From: Nostoc sp. CHAB 5824
GTDB lineage: Bacteria > Cyanobacteriota > Cyanobacteriia > Cyanobacteriales > Nostocaceae
DNA length: 64,000 nt
NCBI RefSeq assembly: GCF_020829665.1
Contig: NZ_JAIVFT010000009.1
Location: forward strand, 1-64,000
Direction of reading: 5' to 3'
Positions 7,660 through 16,357 of the stretch are shown in pieces (position 1 is the stretch's first letter; the number at the start of each line of letters is the position of its first letter). The position numbers were made by a program, and so were the translations under genes. The notes under the pieces are model-generated. The model was not told the origin of the DNA. It saw only the letters and a list, made by a program, of their open reading frames with translations, and did not search any database.

Positions 7660-8562
7660 ATGAAAATCCAGAAGATTTTAAATATTTTGACGCTGCTTAC
7701 AGGCGCGATCGCAGTGACTGTTACCAGTCTCTGGATCGGGAAGCAGGCTTACTTTTGGCTTCCCCCCCAAGCAGCAGCCGAATCTCAATTAATTGATGAT
7801 TTGATTAGCTTCTTAGTAACCCTCGGTGCGTTCATCTTCTTGGGAGTAACAAGTACTCTGATGTATTCTGTTATTTTCCATCGGGCCGTCAAAGATGACT
7901 TCACCGACGGCCCCCCAATTCATGGCAATATCACCTTAGAAGTTGTCTGGACGGCAATTCCAATTCTGTTAGTGTTTTGGATTGCGGGCTACAGCTACCA
8001 AGTTTACGAACAAATGGGGATTCAAGGCCCATCAGAATTAGTTCATCTGCATAATCCGCTGGCAATGGAATCAGCTTATGCAGCACCAAAAGAACCTGTA
8101 GAAAAAATCGACGTACTAGCTAAACAGTGGGCGTGGGTTTTTCATTACCCAGAAAGAGATATTACCAGTACCGAATTGCATTTACCTAGCGATCGCCGGG
8201 TACGTTTAGCACTGCGATCGCAAGACGTTCTTCACGGCTTTTATATACCTGCATTTCGCCTCAAGCAGGATATTATTCCCAACCATGCGATCGACTTTGA
8301 ATTTACTCCCATCCGTCCTGGTCAATACCGATTGACCGATTCCCAATACAGCGGTACATACTTTGCGACGATGCAAGCAAATGTAGTCGTAGAATCTCCT
8401 GAAGATTATCAGCAGTGGCTGGCCCAAGCTGCAACCCAAAAGCCATCCCTAGCAAATAATCAGGCAGCTTCTGAGTATGCCCAAACATCCAATCAATCAG
8501 TCCAAACTGGTTGGGTTACAGTTCCACCTGCTGCACCTCCTCTAGTTAATTCACCTGGTTGA
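7660..8562 (+). CDS. ctaCII: Subunit II of alternative respiratory terminal oxidase (no CuA site)
   Basis: A 300-residue subunit II homologue with an N-terminal hydrophobic segment, a second transmembrane helix around 93-113 and a periplasmic/lumenal cupredoxin domain from about 148. The region QDVLHGFYIPAFRLKQD is conserved, including H192. The segment that holds the CuA Cys-x-Glu-x-Cys ligands in true cytochrome c oxidases reads DSQYSGTYFATM here (227-238), with no cysteine; M238 remains. By analogy with Synechocystis CtaCII, such oxidases should take electrons from quinol or another donor, not via CuA. A Ser/Pro/Ala-rich tail follows 255. Confidence 0.92.
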   Translation: MKIQKILNILTLLTGAIAVTVTSLWIGKQAYFWLPPQAAAESQLIDDLISFLVTLGAFIFLGVTSTLMYSVIFHRAVKDDFTDGPPIHGNITLEVVWTAIPILLVFWIAGYSYQVYEQMGIQGPSELVHLHNPLAMESAYAAPKEPVEKIDVLAKQWAWVFHYPERDITSTELHLPSDRRVRLALRSQDVLHGFYIPAFRLKQDIIPNHAIDFEFTPIRPGQYRLTDSQYSGTYFATMQANVVVESPEDYQQWLAQAATQKPSLANNQAASEYAQTSNQSVQTGWVTVPPAAPPLVNSPG

Positions 8563-8575
8563 AAAGAAAGTAACC

Positions 8576-10237
8576 ATGACTAATGTTCCTATTGAAGGCA
8601 TTCTTCTCCCTAATGAGAAGCCTAACCACGAATCTCCGAGTAACTGGAAAGAATACTTCAGCTTTAGTACTGACCATAAAGTTATTGGTATCCAGTATCT
8701 CGTTACCTCCTTCTTCTTCTTTCTCGTCGGCGGTATCTTTGCGATGGTGATGCGGGGAGAACTGTTAACACCCGAATCAGATTTAGTCGATCGCACCGTC
8801 TACAACGGCATGTTCACCATGCACGGCACTGTGATGCTGTTTTTGTGGACATTTCCCTCACTGGTTGGTTTTGCCAACTATCTAGTGCCACTGATGATTG
8901 GGGCGCGAGATATGGCATTTCCCCGCCTCAACGCCGTCGCCTTTTGGATGGTGCCAGTAGTTGGAATTCTGCTGATGAGTAGCTTCTTTGTCCCTGGTGG
9001 ACCAGCCCAAGCTGGTTGGTGGTCTTATCCACCAGTCAGTCTCCAGAATCCCACAGGTAACTTAATTAATGGTCAAGTTCTCTGGCTCTTAGCGGTAGCA
9101 ATATCCGGCGTATCCTCAATTATGGGGGCAGTAAACTTTGTCACCACAATCGTCAAGATGCGGGCCCCGGGAATGGGCTTCTTTCGGATGCCCTTGTTTG
9201 TCTGGGGAGTATTTAGTGCCCAGATTATCCAACTATTTGGATTACCTGCACTGACAGCAGGCGCAGTGATGCTGCTACTCGACCTCACAGCTGGCACAGC
9301 CTTTTTTGACCCTAGCAAGGGTGGGAATCCAGTCATGTTCCAGCATTACTTCTGGTTCTACTCCCACCCCGCCGTTTACGTGATTATTTTGCCTGTCTTT
9401 GCGATTTTCTCAGAAATCTTCCCAGTTTATTCACGTAAACCCCTATTTGGTTACAAAGTAGTCGCTATTTCATCCATCTTGATTGCAGGAGTGAGCGGCA
9501 TTGTTTGGGTACACCACATGTACGTCAGTGGTACATCAGGCTGGATGCGGTTGATTTTCATGCTGACAACGATGTGCGTGTCTGTCCCCACAGGAATTAA
9601 AGTATTTGCCTGGGTAGCAACTATTTGGGGCGGTAAACTGCGGCTAAATACTCCCATGCTATTTGCCTTGGGCGGATTAATCATGTTTGTCTTCGCAGGA
9701 ATCACAGGCATTATGCTTTCCTCCGTGCCGGTTGATGTCCACGTTAACAATACTTACTTCGTGGTAGGACATTTCCACTACGTCCTTTACGGCACCGTGA
9801 CGATGGGCTTATTTGCTGCCATCTATCACTGGTTCCCCAAAATGACTGGGCGGATGTACTCCGAAAGCTGGGGTAAAATCCACTTCTGGTTAGCCTTCAT
9901 CGGCACCAACCTCAATTTTTTGCCCATGCATCCATTAGGATTGCAAGGGATGTTACGCCGAGTTGCTTCCTACGCCCCAGAGTATCAATTCTGGAATATC
10001 ATCGCTAGCCTCGGCGGATTTCTCTTAGGAATGTCCACGTTGCCCTTCATATTCAACATGGTGATTTCTTGGATACAAGGCGAGAAAGCACCTGCTAACC
10101 CTTGGCGGGCAATCGGACTAGAGTGGCTAGTTTCTTCACCCCCCCCAGTAGAAAACTTTGAAGAAATCCCCATCATCATCTCCGAACCCTACGGCTACGG
10201 CAAATCAGAACCCTTAACAGCCAACCTCCCAGAATAA
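8576..10237 (+). CDS. ctaDII: Subunit I of alternative respiratory terminal oxidase
   Basis: A 553-residue, twelve-helix heme-copper oxidase catalytic subunit that reduces O2 to water. Low-spin heme and heme-CuB ligands are visible: H in FTMHGTVMLF, the Cu-ligand His and cross-linked Tyr in WFYSHPAVYVIILP, the VHHMYVS histidine pair, and VVGHFHYVL with two heme-binding histidines. YSHP in place of GHPE places it in the A2 subgroup. It starts 14 bp after the subunit II stop. The N-terminal motif SFSTDHKVIGIQY is shared with the second ctaD in this window. Confidence 0.96.
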   Translation: MTNVPIEGILLPNEKPNHESPSNWKEYFSFSTDHKVIGIQYLVTSFFFFLVGGIFAMVMRGELLTPESDLVDRTVYNGMFTMHGTVMLFLWTFPSLVGFANYLVPLMIGARDMAFPRLNAVAFWMVPVVGILLMSSFFVPGGPAQAGWWSYPPVSLQNPTGNLINGQVLWLLAVAISGVSSIMGAVNFVTTIVKMRAPGMGFFRMPLFVWGVFSAQIIQLFGLPALTAGAVMLLLDLTAGTAFFDPSKGGNPVMFQHYFWFYSHPAVYVIILPVFAIFSEIFPVYSRKPLFGYKVVAISSILIAGVSGIVWVHHMYVSGTSGWMRLIFMLTTMCVSVPTGIKVFAWVATIWGGKLRLNTPMLFALGGLIMFVFAGITGIMLSSVPVDVHVNNTYFVVGHFHYVLYGTVTMGLFAAIYHWFPKMTGRMYSESWGKIHFWLAFIGTNLNFLPMHPLGLQGMLRRVASYAPEYQFWNIIASLGGFLLGMSTLPFIFNMVISWIQGEKAPANPWRAIGLEWLVSSPPPVENFEEIPIIISEPYGYGKSEPLTANLPE

Positions 10238-10264
10238 ACACAAACTATCGGGAAGACGCAAAAA

Positions 10265-10310
10265 CCCTCCGCGTCCCTCTGCGCTTCCCTTTGCGTTCCT
10301 CTGCGTTTCA
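10265..10310. repeat. Low-complexity repeat CCTCTGCG/CCTTTGCG
   Basis: Imperfect tandem units of about 9-11 bases (CCCTCTGCGCTT, CCCTTTGCGTT, CCTCTGCGTTT) lie between ctaDII and ctaEII. They leave an open frame upstream of ctaEII that is not part of the protein. Confidence 0.6.
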
Positions 10311-10335
10311 AATTCCCCCTCAAGCTAAAAGCAAA

Positions 10336-10938
10336 ATGGACAGTTATATCAATTCCCATGAATTGCACCACACAAGCACAGAACATATCCACGACGAAGA
10401 AGGCAACAAGATGTTTGGCTTCATCATCTTCCTACTGTCTGAAAGCGTCATTTTCTTGAGTTTTTTTGCTGGATATGCCATCTACAAAACAACAACCCCT
10501 AACTGGCTACCAGCTGGTGTTTCTGGATTAGAAGTAAAAGAACCGGCAATCAACACAGTAATTCTTGTTGCCAGTAGCTTTGTGATTTACTTAGCCGAAC
10601 GCGCTCTTCAACGCCATGACTTAGTAAAGTTTCGCCTGTTTCTCTTAGCAACAATGGCGATGGGAACTTACTTTTTAGTTGGACAGGCGATTGAATGGAG
10701 CCATCTGGAGTTTGGCTTCACCTCCGGGACATTCGGTGGCACATTCTACCTACTAACCGGTTTTCACGGTTTGCACGTTTTCACAGGTATCCTGTTGCAG
10801 TTGATTATTTTGGTACGTTCTTTCATACCTGGCAACTACGACACAGGTCACTTCGGCGTCAATGCAACTTCGTTGTTCTGGCATTTCGTCGATGTTATCT
10901 GGATTATTTTGTTTATCCTTATCTATGTTTGGCAGTAA
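10336..10938 (+). CDS. ctaEII: Subunit III of alternative respiratory terminal oxidase
   Basis: A 200-residue subunit III with five hydrophobic helices. Family motifs include MFGFIIFLLSESVIFLSFF at about 28-46, LTGFHGLHVFTGI and the terminal WHFVDVIWIILFILIYV. I chose the ATG at 10336, giving MDSYINSHELHH, because an earlier in-frame ATG at 10291 lies in a low-complexity repeat and would add 15 residues unlike any subunit III. Subunit III stabilises subunit I and helps oxygen access or assembly. It is the last gene of the operon and is followed by a terminator hairpin. Confidence 0.94.
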   Translation: MDSYINSHELHHTSTEHIHDEEGNKMFGFIIFLLSESVIFLSFFAGYAIYKTTTPNWLPAGVSGLEVKEPAINTVILVASSFVIYLAERALQRHDLVKFRLFLLATMAMGTYFLVGQAIEWSHLEFGFTSGTFGGTFYLLTGFHGLHVFTGILLQLIILVRSFIPGNYDTGHFGVNATSLFWHFVDVIWIILFILIYVWQ

Positions 10939-10971
10939 AGATTAGACTTCTTGCGAAAATACAGTCTTCAC

Positions 10972-11010
10972 AGATGCACACGGATCATTCATCGGTGTGC
11001 ATCTTTGTTT
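10972..11010 (+). terminator. Terminator-like hairpin after ctaEII
   Basis: AGATGCACACGGAT (10972-10985) pairs with ATCGGTGTGCATCT (10991-11004) apart from one mismatch, giving a 13-bp stem followed by TTGTTT. It lies 33 bp after the ctaEII stop. Confidence 0.7.
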
Positions 11011-11286
11011 ATCTGTAGTTTCATTATCATAAAGCGGCGTTAGCTTGGGGCGATCGCTTCTCTACGAGACTTGCTTCACCATAAAACTACGATAAACAGG
11101 CGCCACTTCCTTCTCCTGTGGTCACCGCTGCGCGTAGCTTCCTTAAGAGTCGAGGCACAAGTCGATTAGCTTATTACTCTAATTGGTGCATTTTTGTTCA
11201 GCACTTCCAGAAATAAATTATACATTATTTATATTTTGTAATATTTATTTTTTAGATTTTTTGTCAATCCGCAATGTTACTTAAAA

Positions 11287-11310
11287 CTATTTGCTTGATC
11301 AATCAAATAG
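11287..11310. promoter_or_regulatory. Palindrome, possible operator
   Basis: CTATTTG, c, TTGATCAA, t, CAAATAG is symmetric over 24 bp with only one mismatched pair. The central TTGATCAA is itself a perfect palindrome. It lies about 360 bp before the copper radical oxidase start. Confidence 0.35.
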
Positions 11311-11351
11311 CTGTAAAGTGAAATTGATCTAGACTTATTAGATTTAAACAA

Positions 11352-11390
11352 TTTTACGTAAACGAAAAAACATTTTTCGTTTACGTAAAA
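11352..11390. repeat. Perfect 18-bp inverted repeat with 3-base loop
   Basis: TTTTACGTAAACGAAAAA (11352-11369), loop ACA, TTTTTCGTTTACGTAAAA (11373-11390). On either strand a T-rich arm follows the loop. It could be a bidirectional attenuator, a cruciform or a regulator site; it is too long and exact to be chance. Confidence 0.6.
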
Positions 11391-11671
11391 ATTTGTTAAG
11401 CTTTTGAGTCACTTGCAAATCGAAGTCAGATTGCAGCTATTTACGAGCTTTTAGAAAAGTAGCAGCTATCTAGGATTGAAATAAAAACTAATAGCAGATA
11501 TGGCTAAAAGTAATACATGGCAAGCAGGACTATTTTGTGGAACAACACATGATGTTTTACAAAAGTCAAATTTTGACATTGAGAAAAATAGCAAGTTATA
11601 AGTCAAATTGATTACTCAAATAAGGTGAATAGTAAGATACTTATTTACCTAAATTTAGGGTCTGTACAACG

Positions 11672-13666
11672 ATGTTTTGTGAGTTTTTAGAAAATAAATC
11701 CGTGAAGAAAAGACTAGCATTTCTAATAATCTTGCTGTGTTTGGTAGGATTACTTATCAATCCAGGGTTAGCCAGAGCGGATGCAGGCTCTTCATCTGTA
11801 AAACAATCAGAAATAATTGATCCGATTAGTAAAACAAAAGGTAAATGGGACATAGTTCCCAGACCTGCAAACCAAAAAGATTGGATGCAAGGTGTTCATA
11901 CAGCACTTTTGCCTAATGGCAAAATACTAATTGTCAATGGCAGTAGTAATCGTAACACTTTGAATGCTGAAAACAAATTTGTAGATGGAGTTAAGGGGAG
12001 TGATGAGCAAGTAATCAATAATTCAGCCTTGTTCGATCCTAAAGATGGTACATTTAAACGCATTGCTTCGCCTCCTGCCATGCAAAATGGGCAAAGCAAC
12101 GATCCTTTTTGTTCAGGACACATACACCTAGCAAATGGAAATATTCTCTTTATTAGTGGCTCTAATCGCTACTACCCAGGTGAATTATTTGAAGGCTCAA
12201 AACAGACCAACGTGTTCGATTGGAAAACCGAAACATGGTCAACAATTGGCCCACTTAAAGAAGGACGTTGGTATCCTAGCCCTGTGACTTTAGCTGATGG
12301 GAAAATTGTCATTTTCTCTGGTCTAAAATATGGCAAACCTGGTCAGATTACTCCAACTATTGAAATTTACGACCCCACAACTAAGAAATTTCAATACATT
12401 GATCTGACCTATGTAAAAAATAGTCCCTTCAATACCAAGATTTCCCCAGAAGCAGATACTTACGACAACATCGATGTTTATCCGCGTGTCTTTCCTACTG
12501 CTGATGGCAAGCTACTAATTACAGGTGATGGTGCAGGTAAATTTCCTCTTGAGGTTCACAAGAGCAAAAAGAGCTACTTGATGACTGTTAACACAAGTAA
12601 TCCAGAAAAATTTACCGTCAGCTTTGAACCAGGCCCCGACAGACAAGCGATATCAAAGGTTTACGGAACTGGGCTGCTTGATCCTAATAACGAAGGAGAC
12701 GTCTTACTTATTGGGGGCATATTAGGCACCAATGACATTAACTTTGGCAGGCCTTATCTAGGCAAAACCAACACTGATTTAGAAGCAAAGGGAGCAAAGA
12801 TTGCTTCCAGCTTAGAACGTTGGGTTTCCCCACAACATACCGATAAGCCGACTGGGGAATGGAAAATCGTTGATAAGTTTCTCGATAAGCCTCGTGCGAT
12901 GAATTTGGCTGTAATTCTTCCTACTAAAGAAGTCTTGACTATCAATGGTGGTGAATTTGCAGAATACAAACCGGTCTATGAGCCATTACTGATGACTCAC
13001 GATAAGTTTTCTCCAGGGGGCTATAAAACTACTCCGATGAATCCTGGCAAGTTCCCCAGGTTGTATCATAATGGCGCTCTTTTGTTACCAGATGCTCGTG
13101 TTTTAAGTATTGGTGGCAATGCAAGTCGTGGAGCCAGACAAGAAGATGGAACAGTTCGTGTTGATGTGCTGCCAGATCCCAAAGAGTATTACAAAATACC
13201 ACAATTGAAAGACAAATCAGGGAATGTTCAAGAGTTCTCTCTGGCTCATTATTACGAAAATCCTCAAGATTACTTCGTAGAAAACGACCCAGAACCCTTT
13301 ATCCCTGCTGAAATTTGGCAAGCAGAGGTATTCAGTCCACCTTATCTGTTCAAGGATGGCCCTCGTCCAGAAATCACAACTGAACTGCAAACACTTAAAT
13401 ACGGTGAATCAAGGCAAATCTCAATTAAAGATGGTACTGCTGACGGGTCTGTTGTTCTAATTAAGTTGGGTACTGTTACTCATGCTTTTGATTATGGGCA
13501 ACGGCTAGCAGATTTGCAGATAGAAAAAGTTTCAGATGATAAATCTTCTATCAACTTTAAAGCACCGACAAACGCCAATCTTTACCCACCTGGGTACTAC
13601 ATGATGTTCTACGTCAATAACAACGGCTTCCCTTCTCACGCCAAGATAGTGAACCTAGAAGCGTAA
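11672..13666 (+). CDS. Secreted galactose-oxidase-like copper radical oxidase
   Basis: A 664-residue protein with an N-terminal signal peptide (basic KKR at 12-14, hydrophobic core about 15-33, cleavage near ARADA), a seven-bladed Kelch-type propeller (about 70-500) and a C-terminal all-beta domain (about 560-662, DUF1929 type). Every active-site residue of fungal galactose/glyoxal oxidases has a counterpart. C147 (PFCSGH) and Y201 (GRWYPS) would form the Cys-Tyr cofactor, Y465-H466 (RLYHNGALLLPD) supply the axial Tyr and a Cu ligand, and H604 (GTVTHAFDYGQR) is the second His. Such enzymes oxidise primary alcohols or aldehydes and produce H2O2. The substrate is unknown. A DyP peroxidase gene follows 83 bp later. 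Confidence 0.88.
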   Translation: MFCEFLENKSVKKRLAFLIILLCLVGLLINPGLARADAGSSSVKQSEIIDPISKTKGKWDIVPRPANQKDWMQGVHTALLPNGKILIVNGSSNRNTLNAENKFVDGVKGSDEQVINNSALFDPKDGTFKRIASPPAMQNGQSNDPFCSGHIHLANGNILFISGSNRYYPGELFEGSKQTNVFDWKTETWSTIGPLKEGRWYPSPVTLADGKIVIFSGLKYGKPGQITPTIEIYDPTTKKFQYIDLTYVKNSPFNTKISPEADTYDNIDVYPRVFPTADGKLLITGDGAGKFPLEVHKSKKSYLMTVNTSNPEKFTVSFEPGPDRQAISKVYGTGLLDPNNEGDVLLIGGILGTNDINFGRPYLGKTNTDLEAKGAKIASSLERWVSPQHTDKPTGEWKIVDKFLDKPRAMNLAVILPTKEVLTINGGEFAEYKPVYEPLLMTHDKFSPGGYKTTPMNPGKFPRLYHNGALLLPDARVLSIGGNASRGARQEDGTVRVDVLPDPKEYYKIPQLKDKSGNVQEFSLAHYYENPQDYFVENDPEPFIPAEIWQAEVFSPPYLFKDGPRPEITTELQTLKYGESRQISIKDGTADGSVVLIKLGTVTHAFDYGQRLADLQIEKVSDDKSSINFKAPTNANLYPPGYYMMFYVNNNGFPSHAKIVNLEA

Positions 13667-13685
13667 GTACATCACCTTTCAAATC

Positions 13686-13717
13686 TACTGTTGCTGTTAT
13701 TTAATACGGCAACAGTA
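13686..13717 (+). promoter_or_regulatory. Intercistronic hairpin
   Basis: TACTGTTGC (13686-13694) pairs perfectly with GCAACAGTA (13709-13717) around a 14-base loop. There is no T run behind it, so it may stabilise or process an mRNA spanning both genes and not terminate it. Confidence 0.4.
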
Positions 13718-13749
13718 TCATCCAAATATTAAAACAGAAGCTTAATGTA

Positions 13750-15168
13750 ATGGCACTCACAGAAGAAGATTTGCAAACAGTCCCAGAAGATGGTATCGAC
13801 CCTACAAATCCTGGTAAATACGAGACTCTGCTTAATGATTTACAGGGTAATATTCTTAAAGGACATGGACGAGACTATGCCGTGCATCTATTTTTGCAAT
13901 TTAAGCCTGGTCAAACTGATGCACTTAAGCAATGGATTCAAAATTTTGCTCATCGGGTGACATCTGCTCAGAAGCAGTCAAACGAGGCTCAACGGTACAG
14001 AAGAGAAAAAATTAAAGGCGACCCATTTGTGAATTTCTTGTTATCGCGTAAGGGTTATGAGTCTTTAGGATTTGAACCATACCAAATACCTGGCAATGAA
14101 CCTTTTCGCTTTGGCATGAAAAATGATAGTGTCAAAAACCTGTTGCGCGATCCAGCTGTTGAAGACTGGGAGCCAGGATTCCAAGATGAAATTCATGCCT
14201 TATTGCTGATAGCAGATGATAATTTAGTAGAATTACTGCAAACAATTAACCAGATTACGCGAGAACTGTATCGGTTAACGCAAATTGTTCATCGGGAAGA
14301 TGGTTTTGTTTTAAGAAATGAAGTCCAACAATCTATTGAACACTTTGGCTTTGTTGATGGTGTCAGTCAACCTCTGTTTTTGAAGCAAGATGTTAGGAAA
14401 GCTTACCTACGTGACGGCTTTGAAGAGTGGGATGCTCGTGCTCCTTTAAGTATCATTTTGGCTAAAGATCCCAACGGTAAATTAGACGATAGCTATGGCA
14501 GTTATTTAGTTTATCGCAAACTCGAACAAGACGTCGAAGGTTTTCTTCGTGCTGAACAATTCCTAGCAGAGAAGCTAGACATAGATAAAGAATTAGCTGG
14601 AGCGCTGATGATGGGTCGTTTTCGGGATGGAACGCCTTTGACACTCTCGGAGATTCCGGCAACAATAACCAATGATTTCAATTACGACTTAGATAAGACG
14701 GGAAGTAAGTGTCCGTTTCACGCTCACATCCGTAAATCTAATCCTAGAGGGGATACAGGACATGTGGAATCTTCTAGTGTAACTGAATCACAGTCCTTAG
14801 ATACAGAGAGAAATCATCGCATTGCTCGTCGTGGGATCAATTTTGGCGCATGTGATCATACTCAAGCAAAGAGCACAGGTTCAGGTTTGTTGTTCTTGTG
14901 CTTTCAAGCTGATATTACTAATCAGTTCAATTTTATCCAAGCGTCCTGGTCTAATATCAATAACTTTGTTCAGGTGAATGTCGGGCCCGATCCAATTATT
15001 AGTCAAACTACACCTGATGCTGAGAGAAATCAAAAATGGCCGAAAAAATGGGGGGAACCAGATACGATTGATGGATTCAACTTTCCTAGTTGGGTACACT
15101 TAAAGGGTGGCGAATACTTCTTTGCTCCTAGTATTAGTTTTCTCAAGAATCTGACTTCAATAGAATAA
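13750..15168 (+). CDS. DyP-type heme peroxidase
   Basis: A 472-residue dye-decolorizing peroxidase. Motifs: the distal GxxDG as HFGFVDGVSQPLF with catalytic D203, the proximal heme His at H326 in CPFHAHIRKSNPR (321-333), and the distal Arg in RIARRGINFG (about 360-361). The length and the AHIRK/RRGI pattern place it with the long DyPs related to the fungal and Anabaena enzymes. No signal peptide is visible, so it appears cytoplasmic whereas the preceding oxidase is exported. It uses H2O2 to oxidise bulky aromatic or dye-like substrates. Its position directly behind a predicted H2O2-producing oxidase suggests a shared purpose, but this is inference. Confidence 0.93.
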   Translation: MALTEEDLQTVPEDGIDPTNPGKYETLLNDLQGNILKGHGRDYAVHLFLQFKPGQTDALKQWIQNFAHRVTSAQKQSNEAQRYRREKIKGDPFVNFLLSRKGYESLGFEPYQIPGNEPFRFGMKNDSVKNLLRDPAVEDWEPGFQDEIHALLLIADDNLVELLQTINQITRELYRLTQIVHREDGFVLRNEVQQSIEHFGFVDGVSQPLFLKQDVRKAYLRDGFEEWDARAPLSIILAKDPNGKLDDSYGSYLVYRKLEQDVEGFLRAEQFLAEKLDIDKELAGALMMGRFRDGTPLTLSEIPATITNDFNYDLDKTGSKCPFHAHIRKSNPRGDTGHVESSSVTESQSLDTERNHRIARRGINFGACDHTQAKSTGSGLLFLCFQADITNQFNFIQASWSNINNFVQVNVGPDPIISQTTPDAERNQKWPKKWGEPDTIDGFNFPSWVHLKGGEYFFAPSISFLKNLTSIE

Positions 15169-15205
15169 GGCAGTAATTCTCGTTATTGGTATTGAGTTAA
15201 TTTAG

Positions 15206-15240
15206 GCCGCTCTGGTAATAGGGCGGCTTAATAATTTTGT
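15206..15240 (+). terminator. Terminator-like hairpin after the DyP gene
   Basis: GCCGCTC (15206-15212) pairs with GGGCGGC (15221-15227) with one T-G wobble and an 8-base loop, followed by TTAATAATTTTGT. It lies 38 bp after the DyP stop. Confidence 0.65.
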
Positions 15241-15402
15241 TAAATGTCTAAGCTGTGATATATCTACTGAGTCTATCAATTGGAAGATGAATTTATACTC
15301 AAAGCCTCAGTAATGTAAGGGGAGGGTACAAACAGGCTGACTTCGAGTACGCTTCGTGTACGCCAAAGACATCGCTACAAACTTCCTTCAGAAGGCAACA
15401 TC

Positions 15403-16290
15403 ATGGAACGCATTGCATATTTAGGACTCGGTATCATGGGCAGTGGCATGGCAAGCAACTTGCTCAAAGCGGGCTACGATGTCACAGTTTGGAACCGCAA
15501 CCCAGAATCCTGTAAACCTCTGATTGAACAAGGTGCAACACAAGCACAGACACCAGCACAAGCTGTGGAAAATGCTGAAGTGATCATCTACTCGTTGGCG
15601 GACGATCGCGCGGTTGAAGATGTTGTCTTTGGACAAGATGGTATTTTATCGAAAGTGCGATCGGGACAAATTGCGATCGATACGAGTACGGTTCATCCCG
15701 ACACATCTCGAAAAGAAGCCGCAGCTTATGCCGAAAAGCATGTCGAATTTCTGGATGCTCCCGTTTTCGGCAGTAAAAACGAATCTACATCTGGAGGATT
15801 GTGGTTTGTCATCGGCGGTAAGCGAGACGTATTTGAGCGAGTCAAACCGATTTTGTCACCGTTAAGCGAAACCATACATTACTTGGGTGAGACTGGCAAA
15901 GGAGCTTCGATGAAACTCGTCGGTAACTCAATTGTGGCAACCCAAATTGAAGCGTTAGGAGAAGCAATGATTCTGGCAACTAAAGCCGGATTAAATCCGA
16001 AAGACGTTCTTGATGTATTGCACGTAGTAGATTTTCGCTCTCCGCTTTTTGATGGCGTAGGTAAGATGCTGGTGAATCGTGATTTTACGCCAAGTTTTGC
16101 TTTAAAACATATGCTTAAAGATGCCAATTTAATTGCTCGATTCGCCCAAGATTTGAATTCTCCAACGCCTGCTGCGGCAATGGTGCGAGAAACACTGAAG
16201 GTAGCAGTTAATCAAGGATGGGGGGAAGAAAATGCGTCGGCTCTAATCAAAGCTTTGGAGTTAGAAGGTGGAGTAACTGTTGAATCATAA
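15403..16290 (+). CDS. NAD(P)-dependent beta-hydroxyacid dehydrogenase (3-hydroxyisobutyrate/glyoxylate reductase family)
   Basis: A 295-residue soluble enzyme. The Rossmann motif GLGIMGSGMA opens the protein. The substrate loop DAPVFGSKNES is near 117-127, and the catalytic lysine lies in GKGASMKLVGNS (about K171). A helical C-terminal domain follows. Members reduce glyoxylate or succinic semialdehyde, or oxidise 3-hydroxyisobutyrate; the sequence alone does not decide which. The gene lies 235 bp after the DyP gene beyond a terminator, so it is probably a separate unit. Confidence 0.92.
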   Translation: MERIAYLGLGIMGSGMASNLLKAGYDVTVWNRNPESCKPLIEQGATQAQTPAQAVENAEVIIYSLADDRAVEDVVFGQDGILSKVRSGQIAIDTSTVHPDTSRKEAAAYAEKHVEFLDAPVFGSKNESTSGGLWFVIGGKRDVFERVKPILSPLSETIHYLGETGKGASMKLVGNSIVATQIEALGEAMILATKAGLNPKDVLDVLHVVDFRSPLFDGVGKMLVNRDFTPSFALKHMLKDANLIARFAQDLNSPTPAAAMVRETLKVAVNQGWGEENASALIKALELEGGVTVES

Positions 16291-16357
16291 CTCCAAAGGA
16301 AACTGGCTGTCTTCTCTATTTTTGAGAGTGAACTACCCAAATGAACACAGATACTCG

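Larger units (their letters stand above)
10939..11671. other. Intergenic region between oxidase operon and copper radical oxidase gene
   Basis: No gene is seen. The region contains the operon terminator (10972-11010), a dispersed-repeat fragment (about 11030-11160, with GGGGCGATCGC), and two strong palindromes (11287-11310 and 11352-11390) that may regulate the downstream gene. It is otherwise AT-rich. Confidence 0.5.

Noticed and set aside
10291..10335. Earlier start for ctaEII
   Set aside because: The extra residues are encoded by a CCTCTGCG low-complexity repeat, unlike any subunit III N-terminus.
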